A DNA stretch of 64,000 nt from an uncultured Roseobacter sp. (GCF_947499265.1 NZ_CANMNK010000004.1:186001-250000); one strand, 5' to 3'; positions 8,059 to 17,200 are shown, counted from the stretch's first letter. Notes: generated by a model from the letters alone, not told the origin. Program-made: numbers and translations.

Positions 8059-9675
8059 ATGGAAAGCTTTGCCGCTGATCTGGCCACGATGGTTCGCAGA
8101 CCTTTGGAGCCTGCGCATGTTGCGGCCATGCAAAAATACGGCAAACTCTTCGATTTTCCGCGCGGGGCTTTTGTGCAGGAGCCGGGGGAAGCGACCGAGC
8201 TGTTTCACTATCTGATCGAAGGTGAATTGGAGGCGGTTGACCCCAACACGTTGGAGCGCGTCGGGATTGCGACGCTTGGTCCGGGCCAGTTCTTTGGCGA
8301 TCTGCAATTTCTCTCGGGCGGGCTGTCCTTGGCGGGCGCGCGTGCCATTCAGGACAGCAAGGTTTTATGCGTGCCCCGCGCCGACATGTTGCGGTTGATG
8401 TCGGACATGCCAGAGATGAGCGATATTATCGTAACCGTGTTGGCGGCGCGGCGCAGGCGGGCGGTCGAAGCATCGGATTCCGCGCTGACCTTGATCGGGT
8501 CGGAAATCAGCCGCGACATCCGTCATGTGGCCAGCTTTGCAGCGCGCAATCGCATCCCTTTCCGTGAGATCGAGGTCACCTCGGAAGAGGCGATGGCCCT
8601 GGCCGCGCAATGCGGCATCGAACAGGCGCAGCCGGGGGTGATTTTCGGGCGCGAACGCAAGATTGATCCCCCGACGCCGCGCGGTGTTGCAAAAGCACTG
8701 GGTTTGCATCTTGAGGTCGCTGACGACAATGCCTTTGATGTCCTGATCGTCGGCGGCGGTCCGGCCGGTGTGGCCGCGGGGGTTTATGCAGGCGCAGAAG
8801 GGCTCAGCGCGCTGGTGCTGGAAGATATGGCCATCGGCGGCCAGGCGGGCACATCAAGCCGGATCGAGAATTACATGGGCTTTCCCACCGGCATTTCCGG
8901 CGGCGATCTGGTCGGGCGTGGCGAAGTGCAGGCGATGAAATTCGGCACTCGGTTCTCGGTGCCCCGGCGGGCGGCGGCGCTGCGTCAGTGTGATGAGAAA
9001 TGGTTTCATGCAACGCTCGATGATGGTCAGGAGGTCAGCGCCAAGGCCTTGATCGTGGCCACAGGTGTGCAGTATCGCCGCCTGCCGCTGCCGGGATTGG
9101 AGCGATTTGAAGGCGCAGGCGTGTATTACGCGGCCACAGAGGTTGAAGCACGCTATTGTCGCGATACCGAGGTTGCGGTGATTGGGGGCGGCAACTCGGC
9201 AGGTCAGGCAGCGATGTTTCTGGCCCGCACCACCCGCCACGTGCATGTCCTGATCCGCGGGGGATCCTTGGCCGCTTCGATGTCGGATTATCTGCTGCAG
9301 CGGCTGAACACACATCCACGCATCACCATTCACACTCGTACCGAAGTGATGGAACTGCACGGGCGCGACACGCTGGAAAAGATCACGATCTGCGACCGGG
9401 CATCGGGGCAGAACTGGGATCTGCGCACGGCGGCCCTTTTCGTGATGGTGGGTGCGGCCCCTAATACCGGTTGGCTCTCGGGGCTGATCAAGCTGGACGA
9501 CAAGGGGTTTGTGCTGACCGGGGCCGAGGCTGGCGGCCGCTCTCAATATGAAACCTCCTGCCCGGGGGTCTTTGCTGTCGGTGATGTGCGTGCGGGCTCC
9601 GTCAAACGCGTCGCTTCAGCCGTCGGCGAAGGGTCGGTGGTGATGTCCGCCGCGTGGGAACACGTGAATGCCTGA
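8059..9675 (+). CDS. cyclic-nucleotide-domain / thioredoxin-reductase-like FAD oxidoreductase
   Basis: A 538-residue fusion. Residues 25-130 look like a cNMP-binding (Crp-type) domain (FVQEPGEATELFHYLIEGELEAV, split; GPGQFFGDLQFL). Residues 130-220 form a linker that may be thioredoxin-like. Residues 230-538 are a two-dinucleotide-binding flavoprotein with GGGPAGVAAGVYAGAEG, VIGGGNSAGQAAMFLAR and the C-terminal FAVGDVRAGSVKRVASAVGEG. The redox CxxC of true thioredoxin reductases is absent, so it should not be called trxB. A strong AAGGAG site sits 6 bases before the ATG at 8059. It stands alone, 43 bases after the DUF697 gene. Electron acceptor and ligand of the regulatory domain are unknown. 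Confidence 0.88.
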   Translation: MESFAADLATMVRRPLEPAHVAAMQKYGKLFDFPRGAFVQEPGEATELFHYLIEGELEAVDPNTLERVGIATLGPGQFFGDLQFLSGGLSLAGARAIQDSKVLCVPRADMLRLMSDMPEMSDIIVTVLAARRRRAVEASDSALTLIGSEISRDIRHVASFAARNRIPFREIEVTSEEAMALAAQCGIEQAQPGVIFGRERKIDPPTPRGVAKALGLHLEVADDNAFDVLIVGGGPAGVAAGVYAGAEGLSALVLEDMAIGGQAGTSSRIENYMGFPTGISGGDLVGRGEVQAMKFGTRFSVPRRAAALRQCDEKWFHATLDDGQEVSAKALIVATGVQYRRLPLPGLERFEGAGVYYAATEVEARYCRDTEVAVIGGGNSAGQAAMFLARTTRHVHVLIRGGSLAASMSDYLLQRLNTHPRITIHTRTEVMELHGRDTLEKITICDRASGQNWDLRTAALFVMVGAAPNTGWLSGLIKLDDKGFVLTGAEAGGRSQYETSCPGVFAVGDVRAGSVKRVASAVGEGSVVMSAAWEHVNA

Positions 9676-9813
9676 TCCCTGTAAGAGGCGACTTGGCTGG
9701 TCGCTGCATTGGTGTTTGCGGCTCCGGGTGGTCTTGGGACTTGTTCCCCTTGGCGCCTCTGCTTATAAGGCCCGCATGACAAAAGTCCGCGCTATCATTA
9801 TTCGAATTATATC

Positions 9814-9842
9814 CCCGGCGCTCTGAGCTTTGAGACGCCGGG
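9814..9842 (+). other. stem-loop in the ileS leader
   Basis: CCCGGCG at 9814-9820 pairs perfectly with CGCCGGG at 9836-9842 around a 15-base loop in which CTCT and GAGA could extend the stem. It lies in the 236-base gap before ileS, about 70 bases before the start codon. There is no T-run, so leader structure is as likely as termination of the preceding gene. A longer pairing AGAGGCG/CGCCTCT (near 9684 and 9753) also occurs in the same gap. Confidence 0.35.
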
Positions 9843-9911
9843 CCAAGGTGTTTGAGCCGCTCGCACCGACCGCTTTTTCCTGTTCAATGACCCATCCGAA
9901 GGACGCCCGCA

Positions 9912-12887
9912 ATGTGCGCCGACACGACCGACACCGCCCCACACCTTGACTATAAGTCCACGCTGAACCTGCCAAAAACCGACTTCCCGATGCGCGCGGG
10001 CTTGCCCAAGCGCGAACCCGATTGGCTTCAGCGGTGGGAGGAGATCGGGGTCTATGACCAGCTGCGCAAGAAGGCGAGCCGCACGCCTTTCACGCTGCAC
10101 GATGGCCCTCCTTACGCCAACGGGCATTTGCACATCGGGCATGCGCTCAACAAAACCATCAAGGACATGATCGTGCGCAGCCATCAGATGATGGGCTTTG
10201 ACGCACGCTACATCCCCGGCTGGGACTGCCACGGTCTGCCCATCGAGTGGAAGATCGAGGAGCAGTACCGGCAAAAGGGCAAGAACAAGGACGAGGTGCC
10301 GATCAACGATTTTCGCGCCGAATGCCGCAAGTTTGCCGCCGGTTGGGTGGACATCCAGCGCGAGGAATTCAAGCGTCTGGGCATCACCGGCAATTGGGCT
10401 GACCCCTATCTGACCATGGATTTCCATGCAGAGCGGGTGATTGCCGAGGAATTCATGAAATTCCTGATGAACGGCACGCTCTATCAGGGCAGCAAGCCGG
10501 TGATGTGGTCGCCAATGGAGCAAACCGCGCTGGCCGAGGCCGAAGTGGAGTACCACGACAAGGAAAGCTTCACCATCTGGGTAAAGTTCAAGGTTGTCGC
10601 GGAAAATGCTTTTGTAGGTGACGATCTAGGCGAAACTACGCGAGCGGCTATTCAAAGTATCGACGGTGCCTACGTCGTCATCTGGACGACCACCCCCTGG
10701 ACCATCCCGTCAAATAAGGCGGTGGTCTATGGGTCGGACATCTCCTACGGGCTTTATGAAATCACCGGGCGGCCTGAGGAATGCTGGGCCCGGATCGGGG
10801 AGCGCTATCTGCTCGCTGACAGCATGGCGGCGGATGTGCTGGGCCGTGCGCGGCTGGATGAGACCATGTATCGCCGGTTGCGGGACGTGACGGCGGAAGA
10901 ACTCAGCCATCTGCGGTTGGCGCATCCATTTAGCGGTGCTGAGGGGAGCGCAGGCGAATGGGATGACATCCGCGATTTCCGCGCGGCGGATTTCGTGACC
11001 GATACCGAAGGCACTGGCTTTGTCCATTGTGCGCCCTCCCACGGGATGGAGGAATACGAGCTCTACCGTGATCTTGGCATGTTGAGCCAGGTGATCACCT
11101 ATAATGTGACCGATGAGGGCATGTTCCGCGAGGGCCTGCCGTTCTTTGGAGGCAAATTCATCCTGAACCGCAAGGGCAAGGAAGGCGATGCCAACGCTGC
11201 CGTGATCGACAAGCTGGCGGAGGTTGGGGGCCTGCTGGCGCGCAGCAAGATCAAGCACAGCTATCCGCATTCCTGGCGCTCCAAGGCGCCGGTGATCTAT
11301 CGGAACACCCCGCAGTGGTTTGCCGCCATCGACAAGCCTGTCGGGGACGGGCAGGACATGCATGGCACTACCATCCGCGAACGCGCGCTGACCGAGATCG
11401 ACAACGTCAACTGGACCCCGAAGTCGGGCCGCAACCGTCTGCATTCGATGATGGAGGCGCGCCCGGACTGGGTGCTCAGCCGCCAGCGCGCCTGGGGCGT
11501 GCCGCTGACCTGTTTCACCAAGAAAGGCGCATTGCCCACGGATGATGATTTCCTGCTGCGCGACCCGGCGGTCAATCAGCGGATCGTCGAGGCCTTTGAG
11601 GTCGAAGGGGCGGATGCCTGGTATGAAGACGGGGCCAAGGAGCGGTTCCTCGGCAATGACTACAACCCTGATGACTATGATCAGGTCACGGATATTCTGG
11701 ATGTCTGGTTTGATTCCGGCTCCACCCATGCCTTCACCCTGCGCGACCGCGCGGATGGCACCGAGGACGGCATTGCCGATGTCTACATGGAAGGCACCGA
11801 TCAGCACCGCGGCTGGTTCCATTCTTCCTTGTTGCAATCGGTGGGAACGACGGGGCGCGCGCCCTATCGCAACGTTGTGACACACGGGTTTACGCTGGAT
11901 GAGAAGGGCATGAAGATGTCCAAATCCCTGGGCAATACCATCGTGCCGGAAAAGGTCGTGCAGCAATATGGCGCGGACATCCTGCGGCTCTGGGTGGCGC
12001 AGACGGATTACACGCTGGACCAGCGGATCGGGCCGGAAATCCTGAAAGGGGTAGCCGACAGCTATCGCCGCCTGCGCAATACCATGCGGTACATGCTGGG
12101 CTCGCTGAGTGACTTCAGCGATGCGGACCGGGTAGATCCTGCGGAGATGCCGGAACTGGAACGCTGGGTGCTGCACCGTCTGGCCGAGCTCGATAAAACC
12201 GTGCGCGATGGCTATGCCAAATACGATTTTCAGGGTGTCTGGCAGGCGGTCTTTACCTTTGCGACGGTGGACTTGTCGGCCTTCTACTTCGATATCCGCA
12301 AGGATGCGCTTTATTGCGATGGCGATACGCTGCAGCGTCGTGCCGCGCGTACCGTGCTGGATCTGCTGTTCCATCGCCTGACCACCTGGCTGGCGCCTGT
12401 CATGGTGTTCACCATGGAAGAGGTCTGGCTGGAACGCTTCCCCGGCGCGGATAGTTCGGTGCATCTGCAGGACTTTCCTGAGACGCCATTGGAGTGGCGC
12501 GATCAAGAGTTGGATGACAAGTGGCATGCTGTGCGGAGCATCAGAAAAACCGTGACGGAAAAACTCGAAGAAAAGCGAGTTGAGAAGCTGATTGGATCGA
12601 GTTTGGAAGCTTCCCCAATCGTGTACCTAGGGAACGATATCCATTTCTGGGACAGCGCTGAAGACGCAAAGGCTTATCTTGAGGAGATTAACTTCGCGGA
12701 TATTTGCATTACTTCCGGCGTGAAGATCGAAATAGGCGTGCCGGGAGACGAGATCGGGGTAAAGCATGGCTTTACTTTCGCCAAGGCCGAAGGCGAGAAA
12801 TGTGCGCGCTGCTGGAAGGTCCTGCCCGATGTCGGACAGCACCGCCACGCAGGTGTTTGCGGTCGCTGCAACGACGCCATCGGATAA
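9912..12887 (+). CDS. ileS: isoleucyl-tRNA synthetase
   Basis: IleRS (991 residues) charges tRNA-Ile. The class I HIGH motif is PPYANGHLHIGH (about residues 62-73), KMSKS is at MKMSKSLGN (about 667-675), and the editing domain shows VVIWTTTPWTIPSNKA. The protein ends in a zinc site, CARCWKVL...CGRC, typical of bacterial IleRS. An AAGGACG site precedes the ATG. Two parts (about 10,590-10,680 and 12,500-12,760) use noticeably more AT-rich codons than the rest and contain residues I would not expect from close relatives, which could reflect mosaic recombination. No T-box is seen, as expected for this group. A stem-loop follows the stop. Confidence 0.97.
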   Translation: MCADTTDTAPHLDYKSTLNLPKTDFPMRAGLPKREPDWLQRWEEIGVYDQLRKKASRTPFTLHDGPPYANGHLHIGHALNKTIKDMIVRSHQMMGFDARYIPGWDCHGLPIEWKIEEQYRQKGKNKDEVPINDFRAECRKFAAGWVDIQREEFKRLGITGNWADPYLTMDFHAERVIAEEFMKFLMNGTLYQGSKPVMWSPMEQTALAEAEVEYHDKESFTIWVKFKVVAENAFVGDDLGETTRAAIQSIDGAYVVIWTTTPWTIPSNKAVVYGSDISYGLYEITGRPEECWARIGERYLLADSMAADVLGRARLDETMYRRLRDVTAEELSHLRLAHPFSGAEGSAGEWDDIRDFRAADFVTDTEGTGFVHCAPSHGMEEYELYRDLGMLSQVITYNVTDEGMFREGLPFFGGKFILNRKGKEGDANAAVIDKLAEVGGLLARSKIKHSYPHSWRSKAPVIYRNTPQWFAAIDKPVGDGQDMHGTTIRERALTEIDNVNWTPKSGRNRLHSMMEARPDWVLSRQRAWGVPLTCFTKKGALPTDDDFLLRDPAVNQRIVEAFEVEGADAWYEDGAKERFLGNDYNPDDYDQVTDILDVWFDSGSTHAFTLRDRADGTEDGIADVYMEGTDQHRGWFHSSLLQSVGTTGRAPYRNVVTHGFTLDEKGMKMSKSLGNTIVPEKVVQQYGADILRLWVAQTDYTLDQRIGPEILKGVADSYRRLRNTMRYMLGSLSDFSDADRVDPAEMPELERWVLHRLAELDKTVRDGYAKYDFQGVWQAVFTFATVDLSAFYFDIRKDALYCDGDTLQRRAARTVLDLLFHRLTTWLAPVMVFTMEEVWLERFPGADSSVHLQDFPETPLEWRDQELDDKWHAVRSIRKTVTEKLEEKRVEKLIGSSLEASPIVYLGNDIHFWDSAEDAKAYLEEINFADICITSGVKIEIGVPGDEIGVKHGFTFAKAEGEKCARCWKVLPDVGQHRHAGVCGRCNDAIG

Positions 12888-12894
12888 GCAAAAG

Positions 12895-12919
12895 GGGCAG
12901 GCGGTATCACTACCTGCCC
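12895..12919. terminator. convergent hairpin between ileS and the SnoaL-like gene
   Basis: GGGCAGG (12895-12901) pairs with CCTGCCC (12913-12919) around an 11-base loop, directly between the stops of two convergent genes. No long T-run is present, so it may act as a weak or Rho-assisted end for both. Confidence 0.5.
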
Positions 12920-12928
12920 GCCGCGGGC

Positions 12929-13312
12929 TCAGGTCGTGCCGTCGATCTGCCGCTTATAATCTTCGGCGTCAAACCACCCCAGCGACGCGGCAATTGCCAT
13001 GTCGCGGGTCAGGTCCCATTCTTCCCAACCGGATACAGTGACCGGATTGCGTGTTTCGGCATGGTGCCCGCGCAACGTCCAGAGATAGACGGCATGACTT
13101 CCGTTGCCGCGCACCGCGTCGCAGGTAAGCTGCAGGTCTGGGAATTCAGCATGAAACCCGGCCGCCATATCATGCAGGGCCTGTGTGCCCTTGTGCGGAT
13201 CGCCCCGGTTGATGATGATCTGAGCGTCGGACGCAAAATGGGCAGCAACCGCGCCGGGGTTTGCGGAATTCCATGCCGCTGTATAATCGCGGGCTTTTTC
13301 GTCGAGGGTCAT
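12929..13312 (-). CDS. SnoaL/NTF2-like fold protein
   Basis: A 127-residue protein with the pattern of small NTF2/SnoaL-like proteins: an N-terminal helix KARDYTAAWNSANPGAVAAHF, here read in two parts, then a strand with DAQIIIN and the central FPDLQLTCDAV and YLWTLRGHH segments. Such proteins are cyclases, isomerases or ligand-binding proteins; no specific substrate is visible. It is convergent with ileS and divergent from ogt. The start at 13312 (MTLDEKARDY) fits family length. Confidence 0.75.
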   Translation of the reverse strand: MTLDEKARDYTAAWNSANPGAVAAHFASDAQIIINRGDPHKGTQALHDMAAGFHAEFPDLQLTCDAVRGNGSHAVYLWTLRGHHAETRNPVTVSGWEEWDLTRDMAIAASLGWFDAEDYKRQIDGTT

Positions 13313-13457
13313 GATCCGTATCCATTTGAGCTATGTGCATTTTTACCAATGCACTCAGGATGACCCCTGAGGGCTCGGGTGGCCAGAAAATTCGCATATT
13401 GGCATGTTGCGCAGGAACCGGGTTGCTCTCACCCGGCACATCCGACAGGTTCGGGTC

Positions 13458-13913
13458 GTGTTTGAAACCACCGTCCACACGCAATTCGGATCCCTGGTCA
13501 TCGTCGAAAAGGACGATGCCATTGTTGCCCTGCGCTGGGGGACCTCGGCGCGCAATGACACTACCGAATTGCTCAAGAAGGCGGTGCGGCAAATCGAAGA
13601 ATATGACGCTGGCACGCGGGAGGTGTTCGATCTGCCGCTGCGTGTCGAGGGGTCGGCTTTTCAGCGTGATGTCTGTGATGCGATCTACGCGATCCGGTTC
13701 GGCGACACCTGCACCTACGGCGATATCGCAAAGGCGCTGGATGTCCCCGCGCAAGCCGTGGGGCAGGCCTGCGGCGGCAACCCGATCCCGATCATCATTC
13801 CCTGCCACCGCGTGATGGGCGCAAAGGGCCTGACGGGGTTTTCAGGTGCAGGTGGGGTGGAGACCAAGGTTGCCTTGCTGCGTCACGAAAAAGCGGCAGG
13901 GCTGCTGATCTGA
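13458..13913 (+). CDS. ogt: methylated-DNA-protein cysteine methyltransferase
   Basis: This suicide DNA-repair protein removes alkyl groups from O6-alkylguanine onto its own cysteine. The active-site motif IIPCHRVMGAKG, the upstream AFQRDVCDAIYAI helix and TCTYGDIAKAL, and the downstream GFSGAGGVETK are all present. I prefer the GTG at 13458 (VFETTVHTQFG), giving 151 residues, because the alternative ATG at 13404 would add an Arg-rich leader not expected in the family; the start is uncertain. There is no Ada-type regulatory domain. It is convergent with pcs. Confidence 0.93.
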   Translation: MFETTVHTQFGSLVIVEKDDAIVALRWGTSARNDTTELLKKAVRQIEEYDAGTREVFDLPLRVEGSAFQRDVCDAIYAIRFGDTCTYGDIAKALDVPAQAVGQACGGNPIPIIIPCHRVMGAKGLTGFSGAGGVETKVALLRHEKAAGLLI

Positions 13914-13935
13914 CCCAGGCGTGGGGGCCGTAATC

Positions 13936-14652
13936 TTACCGCTGTTGCTGCAGAGCGCTCGCTTTTCTAGGGGGGAATATCTGCTGTGCGATGCCCGCAA
14001 AGACCAGGTAGATCGATGTTGTAACAAGGCCCCAATGCGCCCAGCTTTCAGGGTGAAAGTCGACCCAGGCCGCCCAGCCCGCAAAGAAGGTCCAGGCCAG
14101 CGCGACCGGCAGCGTGATAAATCGCCAGCGTTCGGTGCGAACGGGATGCACGAATTTCAGCGGCACGAACATCGCGATCGCCAGCACCGTCACCATGGTC
14201 AGCGAGACCCAGAAATTGGGTTGCAGAGCAAAGATCACCAGCACCAGCATGTTCCAGCAGCCGGGGAAGCCGGAGAAAGAATTATCCTTCGTTTTCATGC
14301 GGGTATCTGCAAAATAGAGAGCCGAGGCGAAGGTAATGATGATGATCGCACACCACCCTGTCCACCCATCCATCAACCCGCTCTTGAAAAGCGCAAAGGC
14401 GGGAATGAACACATAGGTCAGATAGTCGATGATCAGATCCAGCAGGACACCATCGAATTCCGGCGCATTGACTTTGACATGGTAGTGGCGGGCCAGGGGG
14501 CCATCGATCCCATCCACGAAAAAGGCCACGACAAGCCACAGGAACATCAGATCCCACTTGGCATCCACGGCGGCCAGCATCGCCAGCATCGCAAAAACGG
14601 CACCTGTGGCGGTAAAGAGATGCACGCCAAGCGCGCGTAGTCGAAGTGTCAT
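13936..14652 (-). CDS. pcs: phosphatidylcholine synthase
   Basis: Pcs condenses choline with CDP-diacylglycerol to make phosphatidylcholine in the inner membrane, a pathway typical of alphaproteobacteria. The 238-residue protein shows the CDP-alcohol phosphotransferase signature D-G-x2-A-R-(12 residues)-G-x3-D-x3-D as DGPLARHY...GVLLDLIID, a longer spacer than in other members as is usual for Pcs. It has about eight hydrophobic segments. The start MTLRLRALGVHLFTATG at 14652 is chosen; an in-frame extension to 14811 runs into the cytochrome gene. It lies downstream of the cytochrome P460 gene on the same strand. Confidence 0.9.
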   Translation of the reverse strand: MTLRLRALGVHLFTATGAVFAMLAMLAAVDAKWDLMFLWLVVAFFVDGIDGPLARHYHVKVNAPEFDGVLLDLIIDYLTYVFIPAFALFKSGLMDGWTGWCAIIIITFASALYFADTRMKTKDNSFSGFPGCWNMLVLVIFALQPNFWVSLTMVTVLAIAMFVPLKFVHPVRTERWRFITLPVALAWTFFAGWAAWVDFHPESWAHWGLVTTSIYLVFAGIAQQIFPPRKASALQQQR

Positions 14653-14746
14653 CCAATGTTCTTGCCGCAAGCGGCTGAGGGATGCAAAAGGAAAAGGCCC
14701 ATAACTGATTAGGATGGGCCAATCCGCAACACTTCGGGATATCGCG

Positions 14747-15331
14747 TCAGTTGCTGATGCGCACGTCTTCCAGTGGATACGCGAGCGAATCCTGATCTTC
14801 CCACCCGGCATGGCAATCGTGGCAGAACGCCTGTTTGAATTTCATCGGTTTGCCATTTGGCTGCAGCCCGGCATAGAGCCAGTCGTCTGTTTCCGGCGCG
14901 CCGCCTGCGTCCAGTTTGGTCATGATGAACAACGGTCCGGGGCGGGCGGCTTTTTTCTTCTTGCTGATGGAGATGCTCTCCTTGGCCAGCACGGAGCCGA
15001 CGGGCATCTCCACCCCTTCTTCGGCGAACTTCAGATATTGCTCTGCGGCCACGTCATTGGCGAAGGTCTGTAACAGACGATTGCCATGGGGGCCGGCGAC
15101 GGCAGGGCGGGTCGATGTCACGGCCCAGCTGCGATAGGTGCTGCCAACCTCATCGCCTTGCTTGGCATAGCCCGTTGCCATGGCATCCTTGACGCAATCA
15201 TAGAGGGCCACAACCTCTGCCTCTTCCAGATCGAAGGCGCTCTCGACGTCCACGGGGCAGTCGGCGGCGTAGGAAGCAGTCGCGGTGAGTGAAAAGGCCA
15301 TGGCGAATACGGCTAGGCTGAAACGTGTCAT
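14747..15331 (-). CDS. cytochrome P460-family c-type cytochrome
   Basis: A 194-residue exported haem protein. The start at 15331 follows a GAGGG site 6 bases upstream and gives a clean signal peptide (MTRFSLAVFAMAFSLTATAS, cut near SYA-AD). The C-terminal CHDCHAGWED supplies the CxxCH haem-binding motif. The body (WAVTSTRPAVAGPHGNR; KKAARPGPLFIMTKLDAGG, in two parts) resembles the cytochrome P460 fold, whose members include hydroxylamine- and NO-related oxidases and proteins of unknown role. The cross-linking lysine of true P460 cannot be assigned by eye, so catalytic activity is not claimed. Confidence 0.8.
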   Translation of the reverse strand: MTRFSLAVFAMAFSLTATASYAADCPVDVESAFDLEEAEVVALYDCVKDAMATGYAKQGDEVGSTYRSWAVTSTRPAVAGPHGNRLLQTFANDVAAEQYLKFAEEGVEMPVGSVLAKESISISKKKKAARPGPLFIMTKLDAGGAPETDDWLYAGLQPNGKPMKFKQAFCHDCHAGWEDQDSLAYPLEDVRISN

Positions 15332-15436
15332 TGTAATCCCTCGGATTTTGGTATGCGGCGGTATGCCGCAGCAGGACCCTGACACATAACCCATGCGGCA
15401 TGCGGTAAACCTTCGCGCACATTGTCGTGAGCATTT

Positions 15437-16357
15437 CTAGGCTTTGGGATGTGCCCGGTCGTAGACTTCCATCAAACGGGCGGTGTCCACAGCCGTGTAG
15501 GCCTGCGTCGTGGACAGGGAGGCGTGGCCCAGCAATTCCTGAATGGCCCGGAGGTCGCCGCCCGCATCCAGCAGGTGCGTTGCGAAACTGTGCCGCATGG
15601 CATGGGGCGTGGCACTGGCAGGCAGCCCCAGCTGCATCCGCGCCCGCGCCATCACCTTCTGGATCGCGCCGGGGGCCAGCGGCCCGCCCCGCACCGCGCG
15701 AAAGAGCGCTGCATTGGGCTCCAGTGGATAGGGGCAGGCGCGCAGGTAGGCATCCACGGCTGTGCGGGCGGCGGGCACCACCGGCACCACCCGTTCCTTG
15801 CCGCCTTTCCCGATGATCCGCAGCGTTTCGGGCAGCGGCGCATCGGCACCGGTCAGGCCAAGCGCCTCGGAGATGCGCAAGCCGCAGCCCCAGAGCAAGG
15901 TCACCACCGCCACGTCGCGCAGCGCGACCCAGGGCTTTTCTGATTGCATCTCGATGGCGTCGATCAGGCTGCGGGCGGCATCCTCGGCCAGCGGGCGGGG
16001 CAGTTTTTTCTGAAACTTGGGCGCGCGGACGGATAAGACAGCGGTTGGCTCAAACCCTTCACGCTCCGCCAGCCAGCGGTAGAAGGCCTTGACCGCGGAG
16101 AGTTTGCGCGCCAATGACCGGGCGCCGATGCCTGTCCCGCGGGCCTGCGCCATCCAGGCGCGCATGTCGGTCACGGTGATCCTTGCCAACGGCGCCAGGC
16201 CCTGCTGCTCTGCCTTGTATTCGGTGATGAACGCCAGAAATTCCGTGACATCGCCCTGATAGGCGATGATCGTATTGTCCGAAGACCCCTTTAATGCCCG
16301 CTGATGGCTCAGCCACATCTCCAGCGCATCGCGCGCGGCGGGGCTGATCAGGCTCAC
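15437..16357 (-). CDS. xerC: tyrosine recombinase XerC
   Basis: XerC, with XerD, resolves chromosome dimers at dif during cell division. The 306-residue protein has the N-terminal core-binding SAM-like domain and the C-terminal catalytic domain with R (GLRISEAL), K (GKGGKERVVP), HxxR (HAMRHSFATH), H (LGHASLSTTQ) and the nucleophilic Tyr (AYTAVD). The GTG at 16357 overlaps the DUF484 stop (GTGA), giving translational coupling; upstream in-frame codons lie inside DUF484. The adjacency to DUF484 is common in proteobacteria and supports housekeeping XerC rather than a mobile-element integrase. Confidence 0.94.
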   Translation of the reverse strand: MSLISPAARDALEMWLSHQRALKGSSDNTIIAYQGDVTEFLAFITEYKAEQQGLAPLARITVTDMRAWMAQARGTGIGARSLARKLSAVKAFYRWLAEREGFEPTAVLSVRAPKFQKKLPRPLAEDAARSLIDAIEMQSEKPWVALRDVAVVTLLWGCGLRISEALGLTGADAPLPETLRIIGKGGKERVVPVVPAARTAVDAYLRACPYPLEPNAALFRAVRGGPLAPGAIQKVMARARMQLGLPASATPHAMRHSFATHLLDAGGDLRAIQELLGHASLSTTQAYTAVDTARLMEVYDRAHPKA

Positions 16358-17061
16358 GACAGCCAGCGGCGCATGATCCGTTCGAAAACGCCGGTAAAGA
16401 AGGTCAGAAGATCGGTGCCTTGCTGCGGCCCGAACATATGTGGATCCTCGGCGCCCAGAACCAACAGGCCGGGCAATCTGCCGGGGCCGAAATCCAGCAT
16501 CAGACAGGCCTCGGATTTGATCCAATCCGCCTTGTCGCCATAGAGAAATTCGGAACCGCCTTGGATTTGCCGCAGGGTGACCTGACGCGTCGCGCCATGA
16601 CGGCCTTGCGCGAGGTAGTCCTCGACAAACCCCGGGTCAGCCACCGCCAACACACCATCAAGGCTGCCCAGCACCAAATCCATATCGCCCTGGGTGGATT
16701 CCAGAACAAGCTTCACCGCATCCACCCGCAGGATTTCGGCGACCTCGCCGCTGAGCTCTTTGAGGAAATCCTCGAAGGCGATCGGATCCAGCATGCGCAG
16801 GATGGCGCGATGGATCTGATTGGTGCCGGCAAGGTTTTCATAGGCGGCCGCAATCACGGACCGGTGCGTGTCTTCGAGGCGATCAAGACGGGATTCCATC
16901 CGGTCCATCGCGATGCCGCGCAGATCGACGATATTGGCCCCCATGGACCGTTCATTCGCCGCAATCAACGCGTTCATCACATCGGTATCGTCAAGGATCA
17001 CATCGGGTCGCGAAATGATGGCCTCTCGCAAGGCATCTTCGATTTTTGGGCTGCTGCTCAT
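16354..17061 (-). CDS. DUF484 family protein
   Basis: A 235-residue GAF-like protein of the DUF484 family, which is regularly encoded beside xerC but has no proven function. The N-terminal part (IEDALREAIISRPDVILDD, then RSMGANIVDLRGIAMDRME) and the helix HRSVIAAAYENLAG are characteristic. The C-terminal half carries the GAF-like strands around LPGLLVLGAEDPHMFGP and an end with QGTDLLTFFTGVFERIMRRWL. It overlaps xerC by four bases. About 150 bases separate it from the downstream end of fsa, so fsa is a separate or read-through unit. Confidence 0.87.
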   Translation of the reverse strand: MSSSPKIEDALREAIISRPDVILDDTDVMNALIAANERSMGANIVDLRGIAMDRMESRLDRLEDTHRSVIAAAYENLAGTNQIHRAILRMLDPIAFEDFLKELSGEVAEILRVDAVKLVLESTQGDMDLVLGSLDGVLAVADPGFVEDYLAQGRHGATRQVTLRQIQGGSEFLYGDKADWIKSEACLMLDFGPGRLPGLLVLGAEDPHMFGPQQGTDLLTFFTGVFERIMRRWLS

Positions 17062-17164
17062 CTCGTGCTCTTATGTTTTTGCAAGGTCATAACATGATCT
17101 ATGCGCAAAAGCTGCCAAGAAATTTGCGGGCTGGCCGGAGACCCGCGAGGTGTTGCCGATGGGT

Positions 17165-17187
17165 GCCAGCGCCGGGTCAGCGCTGGC
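17165..17187. other. perfect 8-bp stem-loop between fsa and DUF484
   Basis: GCCAGCGC (17165-17172) pairs with GCGCTGGC (17180-17187) around a 7-base loop. It lies between the fsa stop and the DUF484 start, both on the minus strand, and could act with the adjacent hairpin at 17201-17217 to end fsa transcription. Confidence 0.45.
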
Positions 17188-17200
17188 GATTTCCGGGAAG

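Noticed and set aside
8059-9675. trxB (thioredoxin reductase) assignment
   Set aside because: The flavoprotein domain is similar, but the CxxC redox pair is missing and a cNMP domain is fused.
10710-12527. 605-codon open frame on the minus strand
   Set aside because: It is entirely antisense to ileS and has no family features or ribosome binding site; long antisense frames are common in GC-rich coding DNA.
15437-16357. mobile-element integrase
   Set aside because: The tyrosine recombinase is coupled to DUF484, has XerC-type length and no attachment repeats or phage genes nearby.
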